Notes under the pieces: generated by a model | Told to the model about the DNA's origin: nothing | The model's input: the letters and a program-made list of their open reading frames with translations, nothing else | Database searches by the model: none | Translations under genes and position numbers: made by a program | In this document: piece after piece, positions 26,027 to 35,663 of the stretch | Layout: every line of letters starts with the position of its first letter | Position numbering within the stretch: position 1 is the stretch's first letter | Source of the DNA: Candidatus Alcyoniella australis | GTDB taxonomy: Bacteria; Lernaellota; Lernaellaia; JAVCCG01; Alcyoniellaceae | Reading direction: 5' to 3' | Length of the DNA stretch: 64,000 bases | Assembly: GCA_030765605.1 (NCBI GenBank) | Contig: JAVCCG010000119.1 | Location: 62,001 to 126,000, forward strand

Positions 26027-27889
26027 ATGAGACGCATTTCATTTATCTTCTTGTGTCTGTTGCTGACGTTGGCGCTGGCCTCCTGCGGATCGGACGATAA
26101 AGATGACGACCGCGGCGGCGATAGAGGCGACGACGACGACGATGACGACGACGATGATGATGACGATGACGACGATGACGATGATTATCTCGAGAACCTG
26201 CCGGTAGTCACGATTCTCACTCCGGCCGACGGCGCGTTTATCGACGAGCTGACCGTGCACGTCACGGGCGAGGTCGGAAATTTCGAGGGCGACCAGGTGA
26301 CGCTCAACGGCGAGACCTACCCGCTGGTCGAGGGCAACTTCGCGGCCACGCTGGACACGCCGGCAAACCACGGGTTCATGCCGATCCTCGCCGAGGCGGG
26401 CGTAAAGCGGATTGGCCGCGACCGGATTACCGCGATCATCGGCGGCCAACACGCGATCGACGCGGTGGTCGACGAGGCGGCTCTGGCGCGGGTCAACGAC
26501 ACGGGCTTCGACGCGCTGGAGCAGATGATTGAGCAGTTCATCGAGGATATGGACCTCGAGGCCCTGGCGTTCGCGCAGAATCCGATCTGGAATTACCACA
26601 TCAACCTCTGGCTGCTGGAGTGCGACGCCGAGGCCAACATCACCGAGCCGACCACGATCCCCGTGCCCGAGATCGACATCGACTCCACGACCTCGGGGCT
26701 GGTGCTCAGCGCGGTGCTCTACAATCCGCAGATCTCGGTGGGCCTGGATATCTCCTGTTCGGACACCGACGATTTCATCACCGCCACGGTCACGGCCGAC
26801 GCCATCACCGCCACGATCGAGCCGCAGATCACGATCTCGGAATCGGGCATCCAGGTGGTGATCGAAGATAGCGACGTTGATATCCAAATCGACAACCTCT
26901 CGATCTCGGGGCTGGGCGCGTTCACCTGGATCATCGATCCGTTCAGCGACATGATCGCCGATTGGCTCATCGACTACGTCAAGCCGATCCTGATCGACGC
27001 CATCGAGCCGATTCTCGACGATTTCCTCGGGGACCTGGAACTGAGCTTCTCGTTCGACGATTTCAACATCGAGCTGCCGGCCGGCGAATTGATCACCGAC
27101 AGCGCGGGCACCAGCTTGGTGCTGGCCGGATCGTTCACCACCAGCGTGGTCGATCCCGAGGCGCCGCTGCTGCCGCAGTTTCTGTTTACCGACGGAACGC
27201 TGCCCGACCTGACCGGTACGATGCCCGGCGGCGGAGCATTCGACGCCGCGGTCTGCCTGACCGACGATATTTTCAACCAGGCGCTGGCCCAGGTCGTGCG
27301 CAATGGTTTGTTCAACTACGAGTTCACCGATCGAATCGATTTCGGCAGCGGGCTGTACATCGACCTTACGGCCGGCGGGCTCGAGCCGTTGATCGAGGGC
27401 TTCGACTACTACGACCCGGATACGCCGATTACGCTGGTGCTCACGCCGACAGTGTCGCCGATCGCCCGGCCCGGCAGCGAGAAGCTCAAGGAAGACCTGC
27501 TGTCCGTACAGCTGTTCGGCTATCACGTCGAGTTCATCGCGCAGCCTGAGGGAGAGGACCCCGAGGTGGCGATGATCGTTGTGTTGGACGCCTCAATCGC
27601 CGCGGGACTCGACGTTGTCAGCGGCGAGCTGTCGGTCGAATTCGGCGAGGTGGGCATCGAGCTGGTAACGATCCAGAATCGGGTCGAGGCCGAACTCGAC
27701 GAGATCGGCACGGTGGTGGGCTACCTGATCGAGGAATTGTTGCCGGTGATCAACGACGCCATCGGCAGTTTCCCGATTCCCGACTTCGGCGGGCTGGTGC
27801 TGGGCGAGGTCACGGCGCTGCCCTGCGGACAGGACGACGAGACGTTCTGCCTGTTTACCGACCTAAGCTACAGCGCGACGATCGACTGA
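26027..27889 (+). CDS. Large lipoprotein with 19-Asp linker, function unknown
   Basis: 620 residues. A signal peptide ends in the lipobox LASC (Cys20), followed by GSDDKDDDRGG and an uninterrupted run of 19 Asp (26129-26185, mixed GAC/GAT). Then an Ig-like stretch begins at VTILTPADGAFIDELTVHV, followed by long beta-rich regions and a helical segment (about 305-345) of alternating acidic and aliphatic residues. The later half looks like an elongated lipid-binding fold, but I cannot assign a family. It should sit at an outer or inner membrane surface via the lipid, held off by the acidic linker (inference). Good ribosome site GAGGAGTGAAGAG. Confidence 0.82.
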   Translation: MRRISFIFLCLLLTLALASCGSDDKDDDRGGDRGDDDDDDDDDDDDDDDDDDDYLENLPVVTILTPADGAFIDELTVHVTGEVGNFEGDQVTLNGETYPLVEGNFAATLDTPANHGFMPILAEAGVKRIGRDRITAIIGGQHAIDAVVDEAALARVNDTGFDALEQMIEQFIEDMDLEALAFAQNPIWNYHINLWLLECDAEANITEPTTIPVPEIDIDSTTSGLVLSAVLYNPQISVGLDISCSDTDDFITATVTADAITATIEPQITISESGIQVVIEDSDVDIQIDNLSISGLGAFTWIIDPFSDMIADWLIDYVKPILIDAIEPILDDFLGDLELSFSFDDFNIELPAGELITDSAGTSLVLAGSFTTSVVDPEAPLLPQFLFTDGTLPDLTGTMPGGGAFDAAVCLTDDIFNQALAQVVRNGLFNYEFTDRIDFGSGLYIDLTAGGLEPLIEGFDYYDPDTPITLVLTPTVSPIARPGSEKLKEDLLSVQLFGYHVEFIAQPEGEDPEVAMIVVLDASIAAGLDVVSGELSVEFGEVGIELVTIQNRVEAELDEIGTVVGYLIEELLPVINDAIGSFPIPDFGGLVLGEVTALPCGQDDETFCLFTDLSYSATID

Positions 27890-27973
27890 TATTGAACGCG
27901 GGAGTTCTCCCGACTTGAGTTAAGGGCCGCGTTCTGCTATATAGTTTGCCCTCTTGAAGACCGAGGGTAAGCG

Positions 27974-28186
27974 ATGAAAAAGGACATACATCCCGAGTAC
28001 GAAAAGTGCCAGGTGACCTGCGTCTGCGGCAACAGCTTTACGACCCGTTCGACGATCAAAGAGATTAAGCTCGACATCTGCTCCGAGTGCCATCCGTTTT
28101 TCACCGGCAAGCAGAAATTGATCGACTCGGCCGGACGAGTGGAGCGCTTCCAGCGCAAGTACGGCAAAGACTACGTCAAGAGGTAG
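27974..28186 (+). CDS. rpmE: 50S ribosomal protein L31 (zinc type)
   Basis: 70 residues, [22 protein letters not shown] with the zinc cysteines C12/C16-C18 area and [13 protein letters not shown]. The presence of the cysteines makes this the zinc-containing form. Upstream of prfA, as in many bacteria. Confidence 0.97.
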   Translation: MKKDIHPEYEKCQVTCVCGNSFTTRSTIKEIKLDICSECHPFFTGKQKLIDSAGRVERFQRKYGKDYVKR

Positions 28187-28200
28187 ATAGCCTCCTTCAG

Positions 28201-28236
28201 CCCCGCCCGATCCGCGATCGCGGCGGGGTTGGTTTA
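28201..28236 (+). terminator. Hairpin after rpmE, possible weak terminator
   Basis: CCCCGCC (28201-28207) pairs with GGCGGGG (28222-28228), followed only by TTGGTTTAT, so the U-tract is poor. The next gene's ribosome site follows immediately. Confidence 0.4.
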
Positions 28237-28249
28237 TCTGGAGGGTTGG

Positions 28250-29341
28250 ATGCCACAGTCTCCCTGTGACGCAGTCGCGGGCAAGAAGATCAAGGTCGGC
28301 GGCCAGGCGATCATCGAGGGCGTGATGATGCGCTCTCCCGGATCGTTGGCCATGGCCGTGCGCCGTCCGGACGGCAAGATCGTCGTGCGCGAACAACAGT
28401 GGATCGGGATTTCTCACAAGTACAAATTCCTGCGCTGGCCGTTTCTACGCGGAACGGTGGTGCTGATCGAATCGATGACCAACGGCGTATCCGCGTTGAC
28501 CTTCTCGGCCAACCAGGCGGCGATCGCCGAGGCCGAGGCCGAGGCCCAGCGCAAGGGCGACGCGGCGGACCTTGGCGAAAAGCAGCCCGACGGCGCGCTG
28601 AGCACCTTGGCGCTGATTGGAACGGTGGCGTTCTCGTTGGGCCTGGCGATCTTGTTGTTCATGGTGCTGCCGCACGTGATAACCGCGCTGCTCGGTCGAT
28701 TGGGCGGCGGGGCGTTCGACGTGGACAGCGGCTGGTTTCATCTGGTTGACGGTCTGATCAAGTTCGTCTTTTTCCTGGCCTACGTCTGGGGGATCAGCTT
28801 CCTCAAGGACATTCGCCGCGTGTTCGAGTATCACGGCGCGGAGCACAAGTCGATCTTCACCTACGAGGCGGGACGGCCGCTGACGCCGCACAGTGCGCAC
28901 GACTACGGCACCTTGCACCCGCGCTGCGGCACGAGTTTTCTGATGCTTGTGCTTTCGGTGTCGATCATTCTTTTTTCGGCCTCGTTCGTGCTGCTGCCCA
29001 AACTGCCCGAGATGCACCAGGTACTGCGCCACCTGATCTACATTCTGATCAAGCTGCCGCTGTTGATCCCGATCGCCGGGATCGCCTACGAGGTGACTCA
29101 GCTCGCGGGCAAGCATGAGGACAACCGGCTGCTGCGGTTGCTGGTGCTGCCCGGGATCTGGTTCCAGCACCTCACGACCCGCGAGCCGACCGACGATCAG
29201 GTCGAGATCGCACTGATCGCCTTACGCAAGGTGCTGTGGCGCGAGCAGGTCGGCGAGTCCGGCGGCGAGAAATCCGAGCAGACTTTCGATGATTATCAGC
29301 AGGCGCTCTCCGGCGTCGCCGGCGAGCCGGCCGGGGGCTGA
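28250..29341 (+). CDS. DUF1385 (YqhQ-like) membrane protein
   Basis: 363 residues from the ATG at 28250, which follows GGAGGG; a TTG at 28229 is in frame but lies in the hairpin. The N-terminal motif [15 protein letters not shown], then [17 protein letters not shown], and the family hallmark [13 protein letters not shown], with two or three membrane-spanning blocks. The function of DUF1385 is unknown; it is conserved beside rpmE and prfA, suggesting a role linked to translation or membrane quality control (inference). The C-terminus is 1 base from prfA. Confidence 0.87.
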   Translation: MPQSPCDAVAGKKIKVGGQAIIEGVMMRSPGSLAMAVRRPDGKIVVREQQWIGISHKYKFLRWPFLRGTVVLIESMTNGVSALTFSANQAAIAEAEAEAQRKGDAADLGEKQPDGALSTLALIGTVAFSLGLAILLFMVLPHVITALLGRLGGGAFDVDSGWFHLVDGLIKFVFFLAYVWGISFLKDIRRVFEYHGAEHKSIFTYEAGRPLTPHSAHDYGTLHPRCGTSFLMLVLSVSIILFSASFVLLPKLPEMHQVLRHLIYILIKLPLLIPIAGIAYEVTQLAGKHEDNRLLRLLVLPGIWFQHLTTREPTDDQVEIALIALRKVLWREQVGESGGEKSEQTFDDYQQALSGVAGEPAGG

Positions 29342-29342
29342 G

Positions 29343-30410
29343 ATGCTATCCAAGCTGCACGAGGTCGAACAGCGCTACGAGGAGGTCAACCAGCAGTTGT
29401 CCGACCCGGCGGTGATCTCCGATCTCAAGGAGCTGCGGCGGCTGGGCAAGGAGCACTCCGACCTCGAGCCGATCGTTCAGGGCTTCCGCGTCTGGAAGCA
29501 GGTCGATGCCCGCCTGGCGGAGGCCGAGGTGCTGCGCGAGGATTCCGATCCGGAGATCCGCGAGCTGGCCCAGGAAGAGGTCGAGCAACTCAAAGAGCAG
29601 CGCACCAAGGTCGAGCACGATTTACGAATGCTGCTGCTGCCCACAGATCCGCTGGACGAGAAGGACGTGATCCTCGAGATCCGCGCGGGCACCGGAGGCG
29701 GGGAGGCGGCGTTGTTCGCGGCGGACCTGCTGCGGATGTACACGCGTTACTCCGAAGAGCGCCGCTGGAAGATCGAGGTGCTCTCGGCCAACGAAACGGG
29801 CATCGGCGGCCTCAAAGAGGTGATCTGTCAGATGCACGGCAAGCGGGTCTACTCGCGGATGAAGTACGAGTCGGGTGTGCATCGGGTACAGCGCGTCCCG
29901 GAGACCGAGTCGCAGGGTCGCATCCACACCTCGGCCTGTACCGTGGCGATTCTGCCCGAGGCCGACGAGGTCGACGTCAAGATTGCCGAGGGCGACCTGC
30001 GCTTCGACGTCTACCGCTCGTCCGGGCCCGGAGGGCAGAGCGTCAACACCACCGACTCGGCGGTGCGCGTCACGCATTTGCCCAGCGGGTTGGTTGTTAC
30101 CTGCCAGGACGAGAAAAGCCAACACAAGAACAAGGCGCGGGCGCTGAAGATCCTGCGTTCCAGATTGTTCGACCGCGCGGCGCAGGAGCAGCATCAAGAG
30201 ATCGCCGCAAACCGCCGCAGCCAGGTCGGCAGCGGCGACCGCTCGGAGCGGATCCGCACCTACAACTTCCCCCAAAATCGACTGACCGATCATCGCATCG
30301 GTCTGACCCTCTATCGCCTGGGCGAAGTAATGGAGGGGAGACTGGACCAGGTGATCGATCCGCTGATCACCTATTTCCAGGCCGAGGCGCTCAAGGCCAA
30401 CCAGGGTTGA
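29343..30410 (+). CDS. prfA: Peptide chain release factor 1
   Basis: 355 residues from the ATG at 29343. The stop-codon reading loop is VPETESQGR (PxT class, so UAA/UAG) and the catalytic GGQ is in [17 protein letters not shown]. An RF1, not RF2, assignment matters here because UGA is used for selenocysteine in fdhA. The open frame continues upstream into the DUF1385 gene but the natural N-terminus is [12 protein letters not shown]. Confidence 0.97.
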   Translation: MLSKLHEVEQRYEEVNQQLSDPAVISDLKELRRLGKEHSDLEPIVQGFRVWKQVDARLAEAEVLREDSDPEIRELAQEEVEQLKEQRTKVEHDLRMLLLPTDPLDEKDVILEIRAGTGGGEAALFAADLLRMYTRYSEERRWKIEVLSANETGIGGLKEVICQMHGKRVYSRMKYESGVHRVQRVPETESQGRIHTSACTVAILPEADEVDVKIAEGDLRFDVYRSSGPGGQSVNTTDSAVRVTHLPSGLVVTCQDEKSQHKNKARALKILRSRLFDRAAQEQHQEIAANRRSQVGSGDRSERIRTYNFPQNRLTDHRIGLTLYRLGEVMEGRLDQVIDPLITYFQAEALKANQG

Positions 30411-30431
30411 GCCCGGCGGGCTGAACGTATT

Positions 30432-31475
30432 ATGAAACCAGACGACACATCGGCTTCGGCCGCGCGCACCTGCCTGGCGTTGTTCTCCGGCGGGCTGGAC
30501 AGCGTGGTCGCGGTCAAGCTGATGCTCGACCAGGGGATCAACGTAATCGCCCTGCACTTTGTTACGCCGTTCTTCAGCGGCCGCTATCGCGCTGATCGGG
30601 CCGAGCCCACGATCGAGAAGCTCTGCGGCACGCTGGGCGTGGAGCTGCGGGTGGTCGCCTTCGGTCTGGAGTACCTCGAGATCCTGCGCAATCCGCGTCA
30701 CGGGATGGGCAAGAACTTCAACCCCTGCCTGGATTGCCGGATCGCGTTTTTGCGCCGTGCGGCGGAGCTGATGGGGCCGCTGGGCGCGGACTGGTTGATC
30801 ACCGGCGAGGTGCTCGGGCAGCGGCCGATGAGCCAACGCCGCGATGCAATGCACATTGTGGAGCGCGAGTCGGGGCTACGCGGATACCTGCTGCGCCCGC
30901 TGTGCGCCGCTCTGCTTGAGCCCACCGTGCCCGAGCAACGCGGCTGGGTCGACCGCTCGCGGCTGCTCTCGATCACGGGCAGGGGGCGCAAGCAGCAGTT
31001 CGAGCTCACCGGACAATGGGGCATCGAGGGGTTTGCCAACCCGGCGGGCGGCTGCCTGCTGACCGATCCCAACCACGCGCGCAAAACGCGCTACCTACTG
31101 GAGCATCAGCAGCGGATCACCCTGGACGACCTGGAACTGCTCAAGCGCGGTCGGCACTTCATGTTGGGAGCGGGCGTGCACCTGGTCGTGGCGCGCAACG
31201 ACCGCGAGAACCAGATGATCGAGGCGCTGGAGCAGGCCGCGGATTGGGAGCTGGACCCGCAGAACTTCCCCGGTCCGCTGGCCGTAATCAGGGGCGAGCC
31301 CTCGGCCGAACAGCTCGAGCTGGCCGCGCAGATCGTGTTGCGCTACGGCAACGCCGGCCGTTCCACGGGCCCGCCGCGCGTTCTGGCGTGCAACGTCGGG
31401 GGCGAGCGCCGCGAGCTCGATCCCGGTGCGTTGCCCGAGGATCTGGACGATCTGCTCGAACCTCTCAGGCTTTAA
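30432..31475 (+). CDS. PP-loop ATPase, MnmA/ThiI-like tRNA-thiolation family
   Basis: 347 residues. The ATP-binding PP-loop LALFSGGLDSVVAVKLM is followed by NPCLDCRIAFLRRAAELM and GADWLITGEVLGQRPMSQ, with a further Cys in GGCLLTDP, as in the ThiI/MnmA-like sulfurtransferases of deltaproteobacteria. The C-terminal ~100 residues (GVHLVVARNDRENQMIEAL) resemble the NFACT-R RNA-binding module. It probably modifies tRNA, but target base and sulfur donor are unknown. Directly follows prfA. Confidence 0.78.
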   Translation: MKPDDTSASAARTCLALFSGGLDSVVAVKLMLDQGINVIALHFVTPFFSGRYRADRAEPTIEKLCGTLGVELRVVAFGLEYLEILRNPRHGMGKNFNPCLDCRIAFLRRAAELMGPLGADWLITGEVLGQRPMSQRRDAMHIVERESGLRGYLLRPLCAALLEPTVPEQRGWVDRSRLLSITGRGRKQQFELTGQWGIEGFANPAGGCLLTDPNHARKTRYLLEHQQRITLDDLELLKRGRHFMLGAGVHLVVARNDRENQMIEALEQAADWELDPQNFPGPLAVIRGEPSAEQLELAAQIVLRYGNAGRSTGPPRVLACNVGGERRELDPGALPEDLDDLLEPLRL

Positions 31476-31522
31476 TCCTTATAATTATCCAGAGTAAGCC
31501 GACACGCAGGTTCGCTTTCTCA

Positions 31523-31552
31523 TTGAATGCTTACGCAATACGAGGGTACAAT
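31523..31552 (+). promoter_or_regulatory. Probable promoter for the HD-GYP gene
   Basis: TTGAAT (31523-31528), an 18-base spacer and TACAAT (31547-31552), 23 bases before the ATG. Confidence 0.5.
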
Positions 31553-31574
31553 CGTAGGTTGAGAGGCCAATACG

Positions 31575-32654
31575 ATGGTAATGCCCGGCGACGAACAAAA
31601 GATCAAGCATCCTGATGAATTCCTGAGCGGATCGTCGGAGAGCATTCTGGTCATCGACGAGGAGAGCGAGGTTCGCGAGAGCCTGGTGGCGATCCTCGAG
31701 TCCGAGGGTTACGAGGTGATCGAGGCTGTCGGCGGCCCGGAGGCGGTCGATCTGTTCGCCAGCCAGCCGACCTCGGTGGTGATCAGCGCGGTGAAGATGA
31801 AGGGGATCGACGGATTTGAGATCCTCTCCAAAGTAAAGTCCCTCGACGAGAGCGTTGACGTGATTTTGGTCACCGCCTATCCCAGTGTCGAGGTGGCCAA
31901 TCGGGCGCTGGAGCTCGGCGCATTCGATTACATCCAAAAGCCGTTCCACTATTGGGACATCCTGCTGTCGGTAAAGCGGGCGCTGGAGAAACGGCGCATC
32001 AACCAGCGCTACTTCGACCTGCGGCGCGATTTCAAGAAGAGCATCCGCAACCGCACCCTGGCCGTGCATTTGCGCACCCAGGAGAAGCAGCAGCTGCTGG
32101 TCAACGTGATCCAGAGCCTGGTATACAGCCTCGAGGCCAAGGACAAGTACACCGAGGGCCACAGCCGCCGCGTGGCCGAGGATTCGCTGGCCGTGGCGCA
32201 GATCATCGGGCTTTCCGAACGCGAGCAGGTCGAGATCCACCTCGCCGGACTGCTGCACGACATCGGTAAGATCGGCATCAAGGAATCGATCCTCAACAAG
32301 CCCAGCGGCCTGACCCGCGAGGAGTACGAGGTCATCAAGTCGCACCCGCTGATCAGCCAGAAGATCGTCGAGCCGATCTCGCAGTTCAAGCGCGTTTCGT
32401 TGATCATCCGCCACCACCACGAGCTGTTCGACGGCTCGGGTTATCCCGACGGGCTGTCCATGGAGGATATCCCGCTGGGCGCGCGGATACTCTCGATCTG
32501 CGACGCCTTCGACGCAATGACTTCCGATCGGCCCTATCGTGCGGCGCTGTCCACAGAGCAGTCGCTGACCATCCTGCGCCGCAACGCCGCGACCCAATTC
32601 GACCCTCAATTGGTAGAGCCCTTCATCAGGACCAAGGGCTTCGGCTCCGGCTGA
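31575..32654 (+). CDS. Receiver-like/HD-GYP protein with missing phospho-Asp
   Basis: 359 residues. A response-regulator fold (about 22-135) is followed by a coiled linker and an HD-GYP domain (about 180-350) with HLAGLLHDIGKIGI, IIRHHHELFDGSGYPDGL and DAFDAMTSDRPYR, typical of c-di-GMP phosphodiesterases. In the receiver the acidic pair, Thr100 and Lys122 are kept, but the site expected to be phosphorylated reads VVISAVKMKGIDG, with Ala72 in place of Asp and Lys in place of the usual Pro. It probably cannot be switched by phosphorylation and may be constitutively active or ligand-controlled (inference). Confidence 0.9.
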   Translation: MVMPGDEQKIKHPDEFLSGSSESILVIDEESEVRESLVAILESEGYEVIEAVGGPEAVDLFASQPTSVVISAVKMKGIDGFEILSKVKSLDESVDVILVTAYPSVEVANRALELGAFDYIQKPFHYWDILLSVKRALEKRRINQRYFDLRRDFKKSIRNRTLAVHLRTQEKQQLLVNVIQSLVYSLEAKDKYTEGHSRRVAEDSLAVAQIIGLSEREQVEIHLAGLLHDIGKIGIKESILNKPSGLTREEYEVIKSHPLISQKIVEPISQFKRVSLIIRHHHELFDGSGYPDGLSMEDIPLGARILSICDAFDAMTSDRPYRAALSTEQSLTILRRNAATQFDPQLVEPFIRTKGFGSG

Positions 32655-32664
32655 TTTTCATTCA

Positions 32665-34116
32665 ATGAACGGTATTATCTTCGTTAAGCCCGACCAGGCT
32701 TTCGGTATCGACGTCTCTCCGCCCCTGGGCGTGTTCTATCTCGCGGCGGTGCTGCGCGAGCACGGCTGGGACGATATCGCGGTCGTGGACCTGCGGCTCA
32801 AAGGGCAGAGCGAGGCCGCGTTGATCCAGCGCGTGGGGCGCGAAAAGCCGCAGTTCGTCGGGTTCTCCGGCCTGAGCTACGAGTCCGAGGCGATCCACCG
32901 TTTGGCCGCGGCCGTCAAAGACGGATCGCCGCAAACCAAGGTGTTGATCGGCGGTTCCTACGCCTCGATCCTGCCCCAGCAGGCCCTGGCCGACGAGCGG
33001 GTCGACGCGCTGGTGCTCGGCGAGGGCGAGCTGGTGCTGCCCGAGCTGCTCGATCGGCTGCGCAACGACCGGCCGCTGGACGATCTGGCCGGGGTCGCCT
33101 TCCGTCGTGACGGCGAGCCGCAAATCAACCCCCACGGCCCTTTTGTGGAGCAGCTCGACGAGCTGCCGTACCCGGCCTGGGACCTGGCCCGGATTCCGGA
33201 CTACTGGCAAGAGAAGCGCCAGGGTTTCATCTGCAAGTACCCCGAGTACTTCGTGATGTTCAGCAGCCGCGGCTGCCCCTATCGCTGCATCTACTGCCAC
33301 AACATGTTCGGCAAGCGCTTCCGCGCGCGCAGCGCGCCCAACGTGCTGGGCGAGATCGAGCGGCTGATCACCGATCACGGCGTGCGCGAGTTGCAATTCA
33401 TCGACGACATTTTCAACCTCGACCGCGAGCGCGCAGCCGCGATCTACCAGGGGATCATCGACCGCGGCTGGAAAATCGCGATGAACTACTCCAACGGCCT
33501 GCGCGGCGATTTGCTGACCCCGGAGCTGATCAAGCTGATGGCGCGCGCCGGGGTCTACAAGGTCTCGGTGGCCATCGAGAGCGGCGATGCGCAGATGCAA
33601 CGCTTCATCGGCAAGAACCTGCAACTGGAGCGAGCCCGCGAGAACGTCGAGCTGCTGGTGCGCCACGGGATCATGACCCACCTGTTTTTCATGCTCGGGT
33701 TTCCCGACGAGACCCGTGAGCAGATGCAGCGTACTCTGGACTTCGCGCGAAAAAGCAGCGCGCACTCGGCGAGTTTTTTCATCGTGCACCCGTTCCACGG
33801 CACGCGGCTGGCCGAAATCCTGCGCGAGCGGGGACGCGGCGAACTGATCAGCCTCGAGGCCAGCAACTACTTCGACCCTAAGATGGCCGACTTTCAGCTC
33901 AGCGAGGTCGAGCCCGACGAGCTGCGCGGCCTGGTTAAGGGTGCGTTTCGCAGCTTCTACCTCAACCCTGCGCGTTGGTGGCGCATCGTGCGCCACATCC
34001 CGCGCAAGCGCCAACTGTTTTTCCTAGGATTCCTGGTGCTCACCCGCACCTTTGCCCAGGGACTGGTGCGTTTCGAGCGTCTGCTGTTTCACCGCGAGGG
34101 CCGGTCCGAGGCTTAA
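32665..34116 (+). CDS. B12-binding-domain radical SAM protein
   Basis: 483 residues. A cobalamin-binding-like N-terminal domain (about 1-130, SPPLGVFYLAAVLREHG and LIGGSYAS) precedes the radical SAM domain with CPYRCIYC near residue 209, then ELQFIDDIFNLDRE, SVAIESGD and HLFFMLGFPDETREQM. The classical DxHxxG cobalamin motif is not clear, so base-off B12 binding is uncertain. The C-terminal ~70 residues are basic and hydrophobic. Such proteins methylate or rearrange lipids, antibiotics or hopanoids; substrate unknown. Starts 10 bases after the HD-GYP stop. Confidence 0.84.
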   Translation: MNGIIFVKPDQAFGIDVSPPLGVFYLAAVLREHGWDDIAVVDLRLKGQSEAALIQRVGREKPQFVGFSGLSYESEAIHRLAAAVKDGSPQTKVLIGGSYASILPQQALADERVDALVLGEGELVLPELLDRLRNDRPLDDLAGVAFRRDGEPQINPHGPFVEQLDELPYPAWDLARIPDYWQEKRQGFICKYPEYFVMFSSRGCPYRCIYCHNMFGKRFRARSAPNVLGEIERLITDHGVRELQFIDDIFNLDRERAAAIYQGIIDRGWKIAMNYSNGLRGDLLTPELIKLMARAGVYKVSVAIESGDAQMQRFIGKNLQLERARENVELLVRHGIMTHLFFMLGFPDETREQMQRTLDFARKSSAHSASFFIVHPFHGTRLAEILRERGRGELISLEASNYFDPKMADFQLSEVEPDELRGLVKGAFRSFYLNPARWWRIVRHIPRKRQLFFLGFLVLTRTFAQGLVRFERLLFHREGRSEA

Positions 34117-34123
34117 GTCGACC

Positions 34124-34152
34124 TTGACAGCCCGGCCGCGAATCGATGTATT
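34124..34152 (+). promoter_or_regulatory. Possible promoter before the 182-residue membrane protein
   Basis: A perfect -35 TTGACA (34124-34129) with a 17-base spacer to a poor -10 TGTATT (34147-34152). Confidence 0.35.
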
Positions 34153-34184
34153 GACTTAATCGGACTGACCGCAGTGAGGATCTG

Positions 34185-34733
34185 ATGTCGCTTAGGCTGG
34201 CGAAAAAACGGATGGCCGAGATCAAAGACGACATCCAGCGCGATCAGGACGCCCAGGAACAAGCGTTCCAAGCGGCGATCAAATGGTGGCTGCGCAAGGT
34301 CGGGTTCTACGCGACGATCGGCGCGGTCGCCGTCGTGGCGATCATGCTGCTGCTGCTGATCCCGCCCGCGTTACGCAGCGCTTTCCCGGTGGACATCGAG
34401 CGCTTCGACGAGGCGGACCGCGTCTACATCGACGGCTTCGCGATGGAGGACGACGGCAACATAGCGGTCTACGTCGGCGTCCATAACCATGTGGGGCAGT
34501 TGGGCGTCTTCTCCGGCGAGGATTGCACCGTGGTGGTCAAAGACAACATCAGCGGAGCGCTGATCGAGAAGCCGGCCGTGCTGATCGACCAACCCGACGG
34601 CCGGCGGCTGATCGAGGTCCGCGATCCGTTTCTCAAGGTGCTGCACGAGGGACCGGCCGACGTCAGCGTGCAGCTGGTCGGCCCGCAGATCAAAAGCAAT
34701 CTTGCCCGCTGCTACGAGATCGTCTTTGGATAA
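34185..34733 (+). CDS. Hypothetical single-pass membrane protein
   Basis: 182 residues. A charged N-terminal helix (MSLRLAKKRMAEIKDDIQRD) precedes one membrane helix (about 42-66, GAVAVVAIMLLLLIPPAL) and a beta-rich domain that should lie outside the cytoplasm (VYIDGFAMEDDGNIAVYVGV). I recognise no family. Codon bias matches its neighbours. It converges with fdhE; six bases separate the stops. Confidence 0.75.
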   Translation: MSLRLAKKRMAEIKDDIQRDQDAQEQAFQAAIKWWLRKVGFYATIGAVAVVAIMLLLLIPPALRSAFPVDIERFDEADRVYIDGFAMEDDGNIAVYVGVHNHVGQLGVFSGEDCTVVVKDNISGALIEKPAVLIDQPDGRRLIEVRDPFLKVLHEGPADVSVQLVGPQIKSNLARCYEIVFG

Positions 34734-34739
34734 TCCAGG

Positions 34740-35663
34740 CTAAAGCCGTTCGTATCCCTCCTGTCGGGCCAGCAGGTCCAGGTAGATCGTGGCCGCGTCC
34801 TCGACCTCGGGGAACCACAACACGTCCTGCCGCGCTTTACGATAATCGAGCACCTTAACGTAGCTGCGGCACTCGTCGCAGGCGTGGATGCGGTGCGGTG
34901 AGTCGTTCTCGGCCGTGAGGTATTTCAGTTTCTTGTGATCCTCGTTGTCGCAGGCCGGGCAGAGGATGCGCTGGAAGTTCCAGACGAAGCGACAGTGCGA
35001 GCAGCGCAGCACAAGCGCCCCCTCCTCGGGGTTGAGCGCGCCCAGTCCCGGGGCGTTGCCGCAGATCGGGCAGGTGCCGCGCAGCCAGACCTTGAGGTCG
35101 ACCAGATCGGCCAGCCTGCGGGCGCAAGCCAGCAGCGCGGGTCGCGCGAGGTGATCGCCTAGGAACATGACCATCTCCTCGGGCAGGTACAGTTCGGCCG
35201 CGCGGCGCTCCAGCGCCGTGTGGTCCAGCGGCGTCTGTTCGTACAGCCAGGGCAGGACCGGCTCGGTGCCGTTTTCCAACCTCTCGGTCAAGGCGGTGAG
35301 CATGTGTGCGCGATCCGGGTCGCGCTTTGCAAAGAACTTCGCCAGACGCAACATGTGTTCGCCAAGCAGCTTCTCGTCCCACTCGACCTTACGCGGGTCG
35401 AGCAAATGGAATCCCTCGTCGAGCCTGAGGCGGGCCTGCTCGAGCGGCAACTCAAAGGCCTCGCCGCCCTTTACCGGATCGCCGAGCTGCTCGTAGAGCT
35501 GCTCGATGGCCACCAGGGTGTCCAGCAGGTCGTCCGAGGCGTAGGCCGTGCCGCGGTGCGCCTCGCAGGCCTGCTGCATGCCCGACGGATCAAAGCAATG
35601 CGCTCCGGGCTCGAGGATCTGCTTGTCAATGCTGTCGGCCGTGAGGCCGTTATCTTCTTTCAC
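34740..35663 (-). CDS. fdhE: Formate dehydrogenase accessory protein FdhE
   Basis: 307 residues from the GTG at 35663, overlapping the stop of the thioredoxin-fold gene (GTGA). Four CxxC pairs in the C-terminal half (CPICG, CSHC, CPAC, CDEC) are the rubredoxin-like iron-binding cysteines of FdhE, within LRGTCPICGNAPGLGAL and LRCSHCRFVWNFQRILCPAC. FdhE is needed for assembly or redox maturation of Tat-exported formate dehydrogenases, consistent with fdhAB upstream. Confidence 0.94.
   Translation of the reverse strand: MKEDNGLTADSIDKQILEPGAHCFDPSGMQQACEAHRGTAYASDDLLDTLVAIEQLYEQLGDPVKGGEAFELPLEQARLRLDEGFHLLDPRKVEWDEKLLGEHMLRLAKFFAKRDPDRAHMLTALTERLENGTEPVLPWLYEQTPLDHTALERRAAELYLPEEMVMFLGDHLARPALLACARRLADLVDLKVWLRGTCPICGNAPGLGALNPEEGALVLRCSHCRFVWNFQRILCPACDNEDHKKLKYLTAENDSPHRIHACDECRSYVKVLDYRKARQDVLWFPEVEDAATIYLDLLARQEGYERL

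Noticed and set aside
26129-26185. Poly-Asp tract as a recent trinucleotide expansion
   Set aside because: GAC and GAT codons alternate irregularly and four other lipoproteins have independent tracts, which points to protein-level constraint.
26039-27526. A 495-codon frame antisense to the poly-Asp lipoprotein
   Set aside because: Encodes a Val/Ile run only as the complement of the Asp tract; no ribosome site or family motif.
27896-27920. Hairpin CGGGA-GTTC-TCCCG after the 26027 gene as a terminator
   Set aside because: Five-base stem without a T-tract; too weak to call.
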